Source of the DNA: an uncultured Bacteroidales bacterium
GTDB lineage: Bacteria > Bacteroidota > Bacteroidia > Bacteroidales > Bacteroidaceae
Assembly (NCBI GenBank): GCA_902787555.1
Contig: CADAGO010000015.1
Coordinates: 1-53,097 of the forward strand
Direction of reading: 5' to 3'
Length of the DNA: 53,097 bases
The translations under genes were made by a program, and so were the position numbers. The notes under the pieces are model-generated. The model ran no database searches. It saw nothing but the letters and a program-made list of their open reading frames with translations, and was not told where the DNA came from. Of this stretch, positions 16,370 through 25,301 are shown piece after piece. Numbering within the stretch: the stretch's first letter is position 1; each line of letters starts with the position of its first letter.

Positions 16370-17650
16370 CTATGCTTTAGGTTCTTCCAAACCACCGGCT
16401 TGCTTAATGAAGAAGTCGCGAACGTCTTTCCAGTGATAATACGGAGCAATGTCGGTCGGTACCGGAATCGATGTTTCGCGTTCGTTATGCAGGAACTTCA
16501 CAAGCACATCGTCCGAACCTTTCTTCTTGTAGAATATCAGCTGGATATTCGCTCCCATTGGAGACACATAATAATCGCGCCATTTCTCGTCAATCTTATA
16601 GACATCCGGTTCGTTGGAGTCACAGCCCTTCAGACGCATGATGGCAGCCAGAGGGATGATGTTTCCGTCGTGACCGAAACGCAATGTTGCTACATCGCCC
16701 TTACCTTGAACGGCCAAGTCTGCCTGGTCAATGAAGTGCTTCAGGAGGGTCTTGCAGCTTTCGATAGCAGTACCTTTGTTCAGCGGGCTGTCACCGTCGC
16801 AGAGGAAGAACCAGCAGTTCTCGTTTTTCCACAATTCGTACATCTCTTCAGGAGTGAAAAGGTCGAACATGTCGATGTCAGTTTCCATATCCTGCAGATC
16901 GACAGCGATGTTGAATATCTGCCCCATCAGCCCTTTAGGACCTTTCGACGGGTCTTTGTAGAGTAATGTCAGGAAACGAGTCTCGTCTGGAATGCCGCGA
17001 TTTCCGAAGTCACTGTGATTCTTACGCCATCCGTTGAAATCGTTCTTCAGTTGGTTGTATTCGTCAGTATGCGAATTGAGATACCACATATTAGCATTAG
17101 AGGTTTCCCAATCAATGTTAAGCTTGGGATTAAGTTCAGTCAACCGACCGATAAAGGCAACCATACTTAATGCAACACGCATACTGGTGGTAGAACGTGC
17201 GGTAATCACACCTTTCTGCTTGAATACGTCAGGGTAGTTCTTGTACATACGCTCTGCAATGCCGCGATGCTGACGCTTTCCTAATGGTGCCAACTCATCT
17301 ACATGATGATCTGCCTCGTCCCAGATGTCCCAAAGCTTTGTCAGGGTCTCAACACCTTTATCTGTCAGTTCTCCTTGTTCGTAAGCCTGATTCAGGGTAT
17401 TGAGCGGACGCAGATAGTCATTGTTATTCAGCATGTAGCGTGACCCGTGACGACCATAGTGACTGATATAGAACGGTTTATAGCCTTTCGGTGCAGGCGT
17501 CAGTTTCACACCAGTTGGAACCGGATATGCATAGTACACTCCCCCACTCCTTCCTGGATTCTCACGGATTTCCTCAAGAGCAGTCTTCTGGGCGAAACTA
17601 ATGATTGCAGTACATAGCAGTAAAACTATGAATGAATAGTATCTTTTCAT
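16370..17650 (-). CDS. Histidine acid phosphatase, multiple-inositol-polyphosphate-phosphatase-like
   Basis: The 426-residue exported protein (signal peptide to SFAQ) has the histidine-phosphatase signature ISHYGRHGSRY (RHGxR, catalytic His) and a later RFGHDGNIIPLAA (HD motif of the proton donor). The arrangement, and the secretion, fit the clade-2 histidine phosphatases that include the bacterial MINPP phytases. It probably releases phosphate from inositol phosphates or other phosphate esters in the periplasm or outside; the exact substrate cannot be told. It is separated from the upstream nqr operon by a terminator. Confidence 0.85.
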   Translation of the reverse strand: MKRYYSFIVLLLCTAIISFAQKTALEEIRENPGRSGGVYYAYPVPTGVKLTPAPKGYKPFYISHYGRHGSRYMLNNNDYLRPLNTLNQAYEQGELTDKGVETLTKLWDIWDEADHHVDELAPLGKRQHRGIAERMYKNYPDVFKQKGVITARSTTSMRVALSMVAFIGRLTELNPKLNIDWETSNANMWYLNSHTDEYNQLKNDFNGWRKNHSDFGNRGIPDETRFLTLLYKDPSKGPKGLMGQIFNIAVDLQDMETDIDMFDLFTPEEMYELWKNENCWFFLCDGDSPLNKGTAIESCKTLLKHFIDQADLAVQGKGDVATLRFGHDGNIIPLAAIMRLKGCDSNEPDVYKIDEKWRDYYVSPMGANIQLIFYKKKGSDDVLVKFLHNERETSIPVPTDIAPYYHWKDVRDFFIKQAGGLEEPKA

Positions 17651-17684
17651 GATGTTGTTTAGGTATTAATGATTGTTGTTAGAT

Positions 17685-17717
17685 ATAAGGTGGTAGCTCT
17701 TGTCACTACCACCTTAT
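17685..17717 (-). terminator. Terminator of the nqr operon
   Basis: A perfect 12-bp stem ATAAGGTGGTAG / CTACCACCTTAT with a 9-nt loop lies just beyond the nqrF stop. The T-run is short, but stem strength and position make termination likely. Confidence 0.7.
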
Positions 17718-17739
17718 TATATATACATACTATTGGTGA

Positions 17740-19029
17740 TTAACCACCAAAGTTATCGAAGCGAATCATATCGTCTTCCACGCCGAGGCTGTGGAGCAGA
17801 TCGAGTACGGTCTTCGCCATCATTGGAGGTCCGCAGAGGTAGTACTCGCAATCTTCTGGTGCTTCGTGAGCCTTCAGATAGGTGTCACCCATTACTGGAG
17901 CCACAAATCCTGGAGTGTACTTGATACCTGCCTCGTCTGCCTTTGGATCCGGACGGTCGAGAGCCAGATGGAAGTGGAAGTTTTCGAATTCCTTGTCGAG
18001 TGCAAGGAAATCGTCGAGGAATGGAATTTCCTCCAGAGCGCGTGCACCATAGAAGTAGTGCATTGGACGCTTACGGTCTTCATCGCTCACACCGTTACCC
18101 TTCAACATGTGCATAATCTGTGCACGCAATGGAGCCATACCGGCACCACCACCTACCCAAATCATTTCACGACCAGTACCGTACTGAGGACGGAATTCTC
18201 CGTAAGGACCTGACATCGTTACCTTATCACCTGGTTTCAGTGAGAAGATGTACGATGAAGCGATACCTGGATTCACATCAATGAAGCCCGGACCTTGGTC
18301 TTTAGGTTTGAACGGAGGTGTGGCAATACGTACGTTGAGCGTGATGATATCGCCTTCGTCTGGATAGTTGGCCATTGAGTATGCACGGATGGTTGGTTCG
18401 GGGTTCACACACTTGAGTGGGAACAGACCGAACTTCTCCCATGCAGGCAGATAGGTATCGCCGATAAGACTCTTGTCGAAGTCCTTGTCGTAATCGATAC
18501 AATCGAATGCAGGAATCTTGATCTGGGCATACGAACCTGGTTCGAAGTCCATGTGTTCGCCTGGAGGCAATGCAACTTTGTATTCCTTGATGAAGGTAGC
18601 CACGTTCTTGTTGCCAATAACGGTACATTCCCATTCCTTGACACCCATAACAGAGTCTGGCACTTTGATGGAAAGGTCACCCTTTACCTTAGCCTGACAG
18701 CCAAGACGATAACCTTCCTTGATTTGCTTACGGGTGAAGTGACCCTTCTCACTGTCGAGAATCTCACCGCCGCCTTCTACAATCTGACATTTGCATTGTC
18801 CGCATGAACCCTTTCCGCCACAAGCAGATGGGAGATACACATTCTGACCTGCCAATGTTGAAAGAAGGCTGGCACCTTGATCTACTGTCAGTTTCTCTTT
18901 TCCGTTGATCGTGACAGTCACCTGTCCGCTTGGAGAGAGATATTTCTTAGCTACGAGGAGGATGACAACCAGTATCAATACGATTGTCAGGAACACTCCG
19001 ATACTATATAAAATAAATGTCATATCCAT
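17740..19029 (-). CDS. nqrF: Na+-transporting NADH:quinone reductase subunit F
   Basis: NqrF is the electron entry of the Na+ pump: it takes a hydride from NADH to FAD and passes electrons to its 2Fe-2S centre. The 429-residue protein has one N-terminal membrane helix (residues 4-27), a ferredoxin domain with cluster Cys70, Cys76, Cys79 and Cys111, an FAD site RAYSMANYP and an NAD-binding part (MIWVGGGAGMAPLRAQI, YYLCGPPMM). It ends in FDNFGG. Last gene of nqrABCDEF. Confidence 0.97.
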   Translation of the reverse strand: MDMTFILYSIGVFLTIVLILVVILLVAKKYLSPSGQVTVTINGKEKLTVDQGASLLSTLAGQNVYLPSACGGKGSCGQCKCQIVEGGGEILDSEKGHFTRKQIKEGYRLGCQAKVKGDLSIKVPDSVMGVKEWECTVIGNKNVATFIKEYKVALPPGEHMDFEPGSYAQIKIPAFDCIDYDKDFDKSLIGDTYLPAWEKFGLFPLKCVNPEPTIRAYSMANYPDEGDIITLNVRIATPPFKPKDQGPGFIDVNPGIASSYIFSLKPGDKVTMSGPYGEFRPQYGTGREMIWVGGGAGMAPLRAQIMHMLKGNGVSDEDRKRPMHYFYGARALEEIPFLDDFLALDKEFENFHFHLALDRPDPKADEAGIKYTPGFVAPVMGDTYLKAHEAPEDCEYYLCGPPMMAKTVLDLLHSLGVEDDMIRFDNFGG

Positions 19030-19046
19030 TTGTATGCTCCTTTCTT

Positions 19047-19676
19047 TTAGAGTTTAAGACCTGAGAAACACATAAATGCCATAGCCATCAGACCTACAGT
19101 GATGAACGTGATACCAAGTCCCTGAAGAGGCTTTGGTACGTCCGAGTAAGCCATCTTTTCACGGATAGCTGCCAGACCTACGATAGCGAGCGTCCAACCG
19201 ATACCCGAACCGAGTGCGTAAGCGATACAGTCACCTACCCCACCGATGGCCTGAGTTGAAGTCTCTGGGTCTAACAGAATACGCTGTTGCATGAAGAGAG
19301 AAGCACCCATGATGGCACAGTTCACAGCAATCAATGGAAGGAAGATACCCAATGCGTTGTAGAGCGATGGTGAGAACTTCTCAACAATCATTTCTACCAA
19401 CTGCACCATTGCAGCGATGACTGCGATAAACAGGATGAATGCAAGGAACGTAAGGTCAACACCTTCGGCCAATGCGCCGTCAGCGAGTACCTTCGTCTGA
19501 AGCAAGTAGTCAACAGGAACGGTAATCAGCAGCACGAATGTCACTGCGATACCAAGTCCGAGACTGGTCTTTACTGTCTTAGATACGGCCAGATAAGAAC
19601 ACATACCTAAGAAGAATGCGAAAATCATGTTGTCCACAAAAATCGAACGGACAAACAAACTAATGAAATGTTCCAT
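19047..19676 (-). CDS. nqrE: Na+-transporting NADH:quinone reductase subunit E
   Basis: NqrE is a six-helix inner-membrane subunit, related to NqrD and to RnfA. The 209-residue sequence starts [33 protein letters not shown] and contains the family segments [18 protein letters not shown] and [30 protein letters not shown]. The conserved Cys residues (in GMCSYLAV and VNCAI) are at the positions thought to hold an iron centre shared with NqrD. Confidence 0.97.
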   Translation of the reverse strand: MEHFISLFVRSIFVDNMIFAFFLGMCSYLAVSKTVKTSLGLGIAVTFVLLITVPVDYLLQTKVLADGALAEGVDLTFLAFILFIAVIAAMVQLVEMIVEKFSPSLYNALGIFLPLIAVNCAIMGASLFMQQRILLDPETSTQAIGGVGDCIAYALGSGIGWTLAIVGLAAIREKMAYSDVPKPLQGLGITFITVGLMAMAFMCFSGLKL

Positions 19677-19703
19677 ATTCTTTTCTGTTGTTTAGGTATG
19701 TTA

Positions 19704-20339
19704 TTACTTATTTTCTTCTTTATTCACTGCACGGTGTACCCAGATGAAGCATGCCACCAGAATCAGTGCCATAGCAGGCATCGTCATCATACCGTTGTTG
19801 ATATACAGACCGCCGTTATCTATGTATGCACTGTCGGGGATGATTTGGAATCCAAGCAGCGTGCCGAATCCGAGGATTTCACGCACGATACCGACCACAA
19901 CCAGCACGAACGCATAGCCGAGACCGTTTCCTACTCCGTCGAGGAAACTCTCCCAAGGACCGTTCTGCATAGCAAATGCCTCGAGACGTCCCATGAGGAT
20001 ACAGTTAGTGATAATCAGTCCGACATACACGCTGAGCTGTACGCTCACATCATACACGTATGCTTTCAGGATGTTGCTCACGATGGTTACGAGCGCAGCA
20101 ACCACTACCAGCTGCACGATGATACGGATGCGGTTAGGAATTGTCTTGCGAATCAATGAGATAATCACGTTCGAGAAGGCAGTGATGACGGTAACAGAAA
20201 GTCCCATCACGATAGCTGGCTTCAATTGCGAAGTGACTGCAAGCGCAGAACAGATACCGAGCACCTGAACGGCAATCGGGTTGTTCAAATTCAGTGGGCC
20301 TGTGAATACGGCACCATTCTCTTTAGAAAATAAACTCAT
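19704..20339 (-). CDS. nqrD: Na+-transporting NADH:quinone reductase subunit D
   Basis: NqrD is the six-helix partner of NqrE. The 211-residue sequence has NPIAVQVLGICSALAVTSQL near the start, the YVGLIITNCILMGRLEAFA segment, and GNGLGYAFVLVVVGIVREILGFG. The paired Cys residues in GICSAL and TNCIL match the iron ligands proposed for NqrD/E. It lies 27 bases ahead of nqrE and 4 bases after nqrC. Confidence 0.97.
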   Translation of the reverse strand: MSLFSKENGAVFTGPLNLNNPIAVQVLGICSALAVTSQLKPAIVMGLSVTVITAFSNVIISLIRKTIPNRIRIIVQLVVVAALVTIVSNILKAYVYDVSVQLSVYVGLIITNCILMGRLEAFAMQNGPWESFLDGVGNGLGYAFVLVVVGIVREILGFGTLLGFQIIPDSAYIDNGGLYINNGMMTMPAMALILVACFIWVHRAVNKEENK

Positions 20340-20343
20340 ATTC

Positions 20344-21063
20344 TTAGTCCTCCATTTCTTCTACTGTTGGTTCAATTGGCTTGTCAATCGTAGCCACTTT
20401 CTCATACTCCTCAACTTCAGGGATATTTGCAGTTTCACCACCGGCAAATGCCTTGATGACATCGGCATACTTCTTCAGTCCTGCCTGAATCATGTCGTTC
20501 ACACCGTTCGATGTGAGCGTAGCACCAGTTACCGCCTCTACCACATATTCCTGACTGAGGTTACCCTCTTTACCTTTCTTCAGCACGCTGAGAGCCACAT
20601 TGCCGTCAGCATCGAAGATCTGCTTGTTCTGGAAAGCATCCTGGAAGCTTTGGTCGTCCTTGATGCGAGCACCCAGACCAGCGGTCTCCGACTCGTGGTT
20701 GAAGAATGTACCGAAGACGGTCTTGCCGTCCTTATTGATGGAAACCCATCCCCAGATGCCGCCCCAAAGGCCTGCACCCTTTACGCGTACGATGAGTTTC
20801 TCCTGACCGTCAACTACTGCGGTGAGTGTGTCGCGGTTCAGGTCACCAGGAGCTACCACTTCGTTATACTTAGCGTCAGCATCCTCGCAGTCACGGATGT
20901 TCAGTGCTGCCAGAATCTGCTTCTTCGTGTCAAGTGCTACGTTCTTGTCCTGTGTCTCCTTCAGTGCTGAAGCGACAAAGGCGAGAAGGAACGCAACGAT
21001 GATGACCATTACGGCAGCATATACTATCGTATAGACATTGCCATTCGTATTTAATTTAGCCAT
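20344..21063 (-). CDS. nqrC: Na+-transporting NADH:quinone reductase subunit C
   Basis: NqrC carries a covalent FMN on a periplasmic domain anchored by one N-terminal helix (about residues 11-34). The 239-residue protein has the flavinylation motif TGATLTS (179-185), so Thr184 is the expected FMN site; attachment needs the ApbE flavin transferase, which is not in this window. GLWGGIWGWVSIN and ETAGLGARI are also typical. A Bacteroidetes-style acidic tail (EEMED) ends the protein. Confidence 0.96.
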   Translation of the reverse strand: MAKLNTNGNVYTIVYAAVMVIIVAFLLAFVASALKETQDKNVALDTKKQILAALNIRDCEDADAKYNEVVAPGDLNRDTLTAVVDGQEKLIVRVKGAGLWGGIWGWVSINKDGKTVFGTFFNHESETAGLGARIKDDQSFQDAFQNKQIFDADGNVALSVLKKGKEGNLSQEYVVEAVTGATLTSNGVNDMIQAGLKKYADVIKAFAGGETANIPEVEEYEKVATIDKPIEPTVEEMED

Positions 21064-21077
21064 AATTCTGTTCCTCC

Positions 21078-22244
21078 TTATTTGATTTGAGCACGTTTAG
21101 CGCGCTTGTTGATATTTGCTTGAACAAAACAATAGTCAATCAGTGGTGCGAATACGTTCATCAGCAAGATAGCGAGCATCATACCCTCAGGGAAACCAGG
21201 ATTCAATACACGGATGATGATAGCCATCACACCGATCAGGAATCCGTAGATCCACTTGCCTGCCTCTACACGGCAACCAGTCACAGGGTCGGTAGCCATG
21301 AATACAGCACCGAATGCAAATCCGCCGACAGTCAGCTGCTCCCACCATTCGAAGTTCAGAGCTTCTGCATCACCGTAGCGGAGCAAGTAAGCCATCAAGG
21401 CACCACCGGCGAAAGTCGAAAGCATAATCTTCCAGCTTGCCACACCTGCCCAGATCAGAATCACAGCACCGATCATGATAGCGATGAACGAAGTCTCACC
21501 TATAGAACCAGGAATGGTACCGATGATTGTATCCATCGCGCTGTAGCCTACAGGTTCACCAGCAGCCAACTGACCGAGCGGAGTAGCCTGGCTGTAACCG
21601 TCAACCGTACCGTTGATACAGTCCATATATTCAGCATTCACCCACACCTTGTCGCCCGACATCATTGCCGGATAAGCAAAGAAGAGGAACGCACGCGTAA
21701 CGAGTGCAGGGTTGAAGATGTTCATACCCGTACCGCCGAACACTTCCTTCGCGAAGATCACTGCGAAAGCAGTAGCAACAGCGATAATCCAGAGTGGGCA
21801 GTTCACAGGAACAATCAATGGAATCAGCATACCGGTTACGAAGAAACCTTCGTGAACCTCCTCCTTCTTCCACTGAGCGATAGCGATTTCGATGCCCAGA
21901 CCGACAGCGTATGCTACCACAATCTTTGGCAGCATCACAGCCAATCCGTAGAGGAACTGGCAGAACCAGCCGCAATCCTCCGTACATCCTACTGCGAGGT
22001 CGTGCTGATAGCCGATATTCCACATACCGAACAGGATGGCAGGTATCAAGGCAATCACCACAAAGAAAATAGAACGCTTCGAGTCGATGGCGTCGTGAAT
22101 CTGAGCACCACGGACCTTTGCAGTCTCACTTGGCACGAAGAAGAAAGTCTCTGCTGCGTCGAAAAGTGAGCCGAAAGCGCTGAGCTTACCTCCCTCTGAG
22201 AAGGTAGGCTTCATCTTGTCTAACATGTTTTTGATAAATGTCAT
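21078..22244 (-). CDS. nqrB: Na+-transporting NADH:quinone reductase subunit B
   Basis: NqrB is the large membrane subunit with a covalent FMN, riboflavin and the Na+ path. The 388-residue protein contains GGTGMNIFNPALVTRAFLFFAYP and the flavinylation site GYSQATPLG, with Thr221 as expected FMN carrier; the usual SGAT is here SQAT. About ten hydrophobic helices are seen. It lies 5 bases behind nqrA. Confidence 0.96.
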   Translation of the reverse strand: MTFIKNMLDKMKPTFSEGGKLSAFGSLFDAAETFFFVPSETAKVRGAQIHDAIDSKRSIFFVVIALIPAILFGMWNIGYQHDLAVGCTEDCGWFCQFLYGLAVMLPKIVVAYAVGLGIEIAIAQWKKEEVHEGFFVTGMLIPLIVPVNCPLWIIAVATAFAVIFAKEVFGGTGMNIFNPALVTRAFLFFAYPAMMSGDKVWVNAEYMDCINGTVDGYSQATPLGQLAAGEPVGYSAMDTIIGTIPGSIGETSFIAIMIGAVILIWAGVASWKIMLSTFAGGALMAYLLRYGDAEALNFEWWEQLTVGGFAFGAVFMATDPVTGCRVEAGKWIYGFLIGVMAIIIRVLNPGFPEGMMLAILLMNVFAPLIDYCFVQANINKRAKRAQIK

Positions 22245-22249
22245 AGCGA

Positions 22250-23587
22250 TTATGCGTTTTCTTTGCGCAGCATGTCAAGACCTTCTCTGACAATGCGCTG
22301 GAGTTCAACTTTACTACTGTCGACAAACTCAGCTACGGCAAAATCCTCAGGAGCCACCTCATAGATGCCGAGTGCTTCCATGCGGTCTATGTCGCCTGCG
22401 ATGATGGCCTTAGCGAGTTGTTCAGGATAGATGTCCATTGGGAATACAGAGTCGTATTCACCGCTGAAAATCATGTGACGATGACCGCCTTTCACGCGGG
22501 CATCCAGTGTATATTCCTTCTTAGGCAAGAGCCATGAGAAATAAGAGCGGCTTACAGAGAACTCGTTCAGACGTGGAGAAATCCATCCGAACAGTTCGTG
22601 CGTGTCAGCACCTTCAGGTATCACAGTTACTTCAGTGGTATGTGCACCCACGAAACTGTCAGCACTCGACTTCATACCCGTCAATGGGTTGCCGTCGATC
22701 ACACGGACAGTCTTTTCAGTGTTCACACCGACAGCATCCGTCAGGTCACCTATCTTGGCACCCACCAGTGCTTTCACATACTTCGGAGCCTTCACCTCGC
22801 TACCTGCTACGGCATACAAACGAGTGAGGTCCACCTTACCCGTATTGAACAGACGTCCTACGAAGATTACCTCCTCAGCACCCAAGGTCCATACGGTCTC
22901 ACCCTTGTTCACAGGACTGATGTGGTTGATTTGCACACCCACATTACCTGCAGGACACTTGCCCTTGAATACAGTCACTTCAGCATTCTTGGTACCTTCG
23001 AGAGCGCTGCCCGGCTTCACACCGAGATACACCTTTGCCACCTTCGACAGTGCGTCGATACCCGTCTGGAAGTCAGCCTCCTGCCCTTTCACCACAAACT
23101 CGAAGTCTGCAGCAAGCGGCATGTCGCTGAAGGCAGAGACGAAGATACCCTTCGGAGTGTCCTCAGGACAGGCAGTCACAGCATACGGACGCTGCATCAA
23201 GTAGCCGAACAGACCACTTGCAAGCAATGTCTCTACGACAGCCTTTCCGTCGGCAGGAACACCCGTACCGAAGTCAGCATACTGCTGAGAGGCGTCGGCT
23301 TCCACCTGAATGCTTAAAACTTTGCGACGTTCACCCCTTTCCACCAGCGTAACCTTACCGCTGACAGGTGAGGCGAACTTCACTTCTGGATGCAGTTTGT
23401 CAACAAACAATGCATCGCCGGCTTTGACCGTGTCACCTTCTTTCACTACCACTTTCGGTTTCACGCCATAGAACGCATCGGGTACCAGTCCGTACACCTT
23501 CGATGGTTTGGCGGCGATGACCTCAGCAGCAGCTTTACCTTTCAGGTTGATGTCCAAGCCTTTGCTTAATTTAATAACATTCGCCAT
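22250..23587 (-). CDS. nqrA: Na+-transporting NADH:quinone reductase subunit A
   Basis: NqrA is the peripheral cytoplasmic subunit that is close to the quinone site. The 445-residue protein starts MANVIKLSKGLDINLKGKA and has the barrel-sandwich wording VKAGDALFVDKLHPEVKFASPVSGKV and GHTTEVTVIPEG-like SFVGAHTTEVTVIPEG, then the conserved RLNEFSVSRSYFSWLLP. First gene of the operon, whose six subunits together couple NADH oxidation to Na+ export and menaquinone reduction. Confidence 0.97.
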   Translation of the reverse strand: MANVIKLSKGLDINLKGKAAAEVIAAKPSKVYGLVPDAFYGVKPKVVVKEGDTVKAGDALFVDKLHPEVKFASPVSGKVTLVERGERRKVLSIQVEADASQQYADFGTGVPADGKAVVETLLASGLFGYLMQRPYAVTACPEDTPKGIFVSAFSDMPLAADFEFVVKGQEADFQTGIDALSKVAKVYLGVKPGSALEGTKNAEVTVFKGKCPAGNVGVQINHISPVNKGETVWTLGAEEVIFVGRLFNTGKVDLTRLYAVAGSEVKAPKYVKALVGAKIGDLTDAVGVNTEKTVRVIDGNPLTGMKSSADSFVGAHTTEVTVIPEGADTHELFGWISPRLNEFSVSRSYFSWLLPKKEYTLDARVKGGHRHMIFSGEYDSVFPMDIYPEQLAKAIIAGDIDRMEALGIYEVAPEDFAVAEFVDSSKVELQRIVREGLDMLRKENA

Positions 23588-23650
23588 AAAAATTGCTTTA
23601 AATAATTTATTATTTAATTAGATGATTCAATCATTCAACCAATTAGGGCA

Positions 23651-23658
23651 CAAAGTTA
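23651..23658 (-). promoter_or_regulatory. -7 element of the nqr operon
   Basis: TAACTTTG on the minus strand, about 65 nt ahead of the nqrA ATG, fits TAnnTTTG. The stretch further upstream (23659-23996) holds no gene that I can support, only a small stem GGCGA / TCGCC before six T at 23828-23846. Confidence 0.6.
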
Positions 23659-23996
23659 CGATTTTTTTTTCATATACCATTTACCATTTGCTATTTTTTG
23701 CAAAAAAAACCTAATTAAGAATAAATACCACTCTATTCTTGTCACTCTAAGGGGGTTCCGTTCCTTTACAACGTGAGTTGCCCACTTTCTCTTGTGTATC
23801 TTCCCGTTTGGGTAAGCAGGTAACAAGGGCGAAGCTCGCCTTTTTTGTCTCGTATATTCAACCAGGGAAAAATTTCCCCCGTTGACTTTGAGCCATGCTG
23901 GCACCATCCTTATGCAGAACGATGGTTTGTGATGTTTTTATACGCCCTACCCCACATTTTTTCCCATAAATTCATCCTCAGTTCAAAAAAAAATCA

Positions 23997-24080
23997 TACC
24001 TTTGCAATGAAAATTGGTAATTTTGCCTATAAACTAGGTTTTATAATCCCCCCTCAGCTGTGAAGCTAAGGGGGGAATTT
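23997..24080 (+). other. Short transcription unit: promoter, 18-codon frame and terminator-like hairpin
   Basis: TACCTTTG (23997-24004) fits a -7 element. An ATG at 24008 opens an 18-codon frame (MKIGNFAYKLGFIIPPQL) with stop TGA at 24061-24063, which lies in the loop of a 12-bp hairpin, CCCCCCTCAGCT / AGCTAAGGGGGG with one mismatch (24048-24075), followed by AATTTTT. It could be a leader peptide, a small RNA of about 70 nt, or the remains of a lost gene front. The hairpin also resembles the GC-rich repeats found elsewhere. Confidence 0.35.
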
Positions 24081-24102
24081 TTGGTTTCGTGGATTAATTA
24101 CA

Positions 24103-24216
24103 CTACATTTCCAACATGTCAGCCACATTCAGAAGAACTGCATCAGTGGTGGCACAGATTTCTGCTGCAAGGTCATTAAGGTGGTGAAACGAGCACAACA
24201 CCCGCACGTGCTTCTG
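24103..24216 (-). pseudogene. Possible C-terminal remnant of an unknown gene
   Basis: A 37-residue frame without a good start (ends LLNVADMLEM) has protein-like composition: HHLNDLAAEICATTDAVLLN. Just upstream other frames also look coding (YKRERERQLAEARAG), as expected of a broken gene. No promoter or full-length frame exists. The rest of the gap up to 24330 shows nothing else. Confidence 0.25.
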
Positions 24217-24330
24217 CTAACTGGCGCTCTCGCTCACGTTTGTAATCTTCCGTTTGTTCCGTAAAAAGGCCCTTTCATGGGGGTTTGTTTTAAAAAATCA
24301 CAATTCACAAAATTCACAAAATCAATAAAT

Positions 24331-24358
24331 AAGCCGCAATCGTTGCTGACTGCGGCTT
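24331..24358 (-). terminator. Terminator of the M15 peptidase gene
   Basis: An 8-bp stem AAGCCGCA / TGCGGCTT (24331-24338, 24351-24358) lies 6 bases beyond the stop; on the minus strand it is followed by a T-rich stretch. Confidence 0.7.
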
Positions 24359-24363
24359 TCTCA

Positions 24364-24822
24364 TTATCGTTTACAAGTGAATACCTGCTGTCGGTTGGCC
24401 TTCTCGTTCTTATAGCTGACGTGAATCCACTTCGAGTTAGTTGGCCTGCCCTGAGCTTGTCGAAGGGGCCGCACCTCCCAGATGAGTTGGTCGAACGAGA
24501 GGTTGTCCACCATCCAGAGGTACAGGTCGTATAGCTTGACTCCTTTGGTGTTATCCACCTTGATCTTGAAGTCAGCTGCCTCGCCTTTCATGTGTTGGGA
24601 GCTGGTGGCACCCTTCACAGCATCGTTGAGGTCAGGGCATCGGTAGCCCGAGGTGATGAGGATGGGCACTCCGAAGTGGTCGCGCACAGGTTGCAACACC
24701 TTCTCGCACAGGGTGCGTAGCCTTGGGACGGCGAACTGAGGTACATGGTTGTCGATTCCCAGCCGTTTGGCTGTATCGCTCCTCTCGAATTCTTCGAGAC
24801 TGAAATTCTTCGTCAGTTTCAT
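24364..24822 (-). CDS. M15 family peptidase, D-Ala-D-Ala carboxypeptidase-like
   Basis: The 152-residue protein has the zinc-peptidase pattern of peptidase M15 (M15_3): ITSGYRCPDLNDAVKGATSSQHMKGEAADF with zinc-binding His and Asp, and a later KWIHVSY with the third zinc His. No signal peptide is seen, as in phage endolysins and the many M15 genes beside HU/smalltalk genes in Bacteroides. Between LIWE and KWIHVSY the sequence RPLRQAQGRP is encoded by a palindromic repeat (24443-24470), about seven residues longer than I expect for the family. The zinc ligands are kept, so the enzyme may still work. Confidence 0.88.
   Translation of the reverse strand: MKLTKNFSLEEFERSDTAKRLGIDNHVPQFAVPRLRTLCEKVLQPVRDHFGVPILITSGYRCPDLNDAVKGATSSQHMKGEAADFKIKVDNTKGVKLYDLYLWMVDNLSFDQLIWEVRPLRQAQGRPTNSKWIHVSYKNEKANRQQVFTCKR
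24443..24470 (-). repeat. Palindromic repeat inserted in frame in the M15 peptidase gene
   Basis: The element runs GGCC-TG-CCCT ... AGGG-GCC, with core CCTGAGCTTGTCGAAGG. From memory this core, with frame translations such as LRQAQG and SLSKG, recurs in many bacterial genomes. It does not break the frame. Confidence 0.6.
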
Positions 24823-24831
24823 TTACCATTT

Positions 24832-24960
24832 ATTCATTTACTATTTACCATTTACTATTAAGCTATTAAGCTATTAAGCTACTAAGCTAAATTCAATAAC
24901 CTATAACCTATAACCTTTAACCTTTACCTCCCCCCTCGGGGGGATAAGAGGAGGGGCTAT
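24832..24960. repeat. Cluster of simple repeats and a GC-rich palindromic element
   Basis: The space between the M15 gene and the 92-residue gene holds TTTACCATTT-type repeats (24832-24857), AAGCTATT repeats (24858-24890), CCTATAA repeats (24899-24914), and at 24928-24957 the inverted form of the element GCCCCTCCTCTTATCCCCCC, copies of which are at 37846 and 46023. Confidence 0.7.
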
Positions 24961-24964
24961 TAAG

Positions 24965-25243
24965 CTAATTCACTTCCACTTTAGTTAGTTTGAACACTCC
25001 GAGATTTACCACTTTCGGGTCGCCCTGTCTCATGATTTCCTCGTCGAGCATCAGGCTCAGGCAAGCGGCTAACGACAGGGTCTTCACGATGGGTGACACG
25101 CTCAGTACGCGTGTCTCACCCGTTTCGTACAACTTGGCTGCTGCGACGCAATAGGCGCCGTCGGTGACCAATTCGGCTGCGGAGGGGTAACGTTGCTCCA
25201 TCTCCTGCTCAGCCATGATTTCTGATAAATGTTTTCTTCCCAT
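24965..25243 (-). CDS. Hypothetical protein (92 residues)
   Basis: I do not recognise a family. The product begins with a basic and acidic helix (MGRKHLSEIMAEQEMEQRYP), followed by DGAYCVAAAKLYETGETRVLSVSPIVKTLSLAACLSLMLDEEI and ends in a strand-like VVNLGVFKLTKVEVN. The helical, leucine-rich middle is not long enough for a clear membrane segment. It lies between the primase-like gene and the M15 gene on the same strand, so it belongs to the same module. The heptamer repeat at 25284 sits in its promoter region and offers TACATTTA as a weak -7 element. Confidence 0.65.
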   Translation of the reverse strand: MGRKHLSEIMAEQEMEQRYPSAAELVTDGAYCVAAAKLYETGETRVLSVSPIVKTLSLAACLSLMLDEEIMRQGDPKVVNLGVFKLTKVEVN

Positions 25244-25283
25244 ATTCTTATGATTTTAGTTGATGTTGATTTGAAATTATTAA

Positions 25284-25301
25284 ATGTACGAAGTACGAAG
25301 T
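25284..25301 (+). repeat. Heptamer repeat copy, same orientation as 36591-36608
   Basis: An 18-bp sequence (ATG then two TACGAAG heptamers, from 25284) is identical to 36591-36608. The two copies flank the primase-to-hsdM block as direct repeats. Confidence 0.8.

Noticed and set aside
23656-23907. An 83-codon frame on the minus strand ahead of nqrA
   Set aside because: It is rich in Arg, Lys and Trp, spans the nqr promoter, has no start signal and reads through repeat-like DNA; it looks non-coding.
24277-24534. An 85-codon plus-strand frame opposite the M15 gene
   Set aside because: It is antisense to a well-supported peptidase gene, and its SLSKG wording comes from the palindromic repeat.
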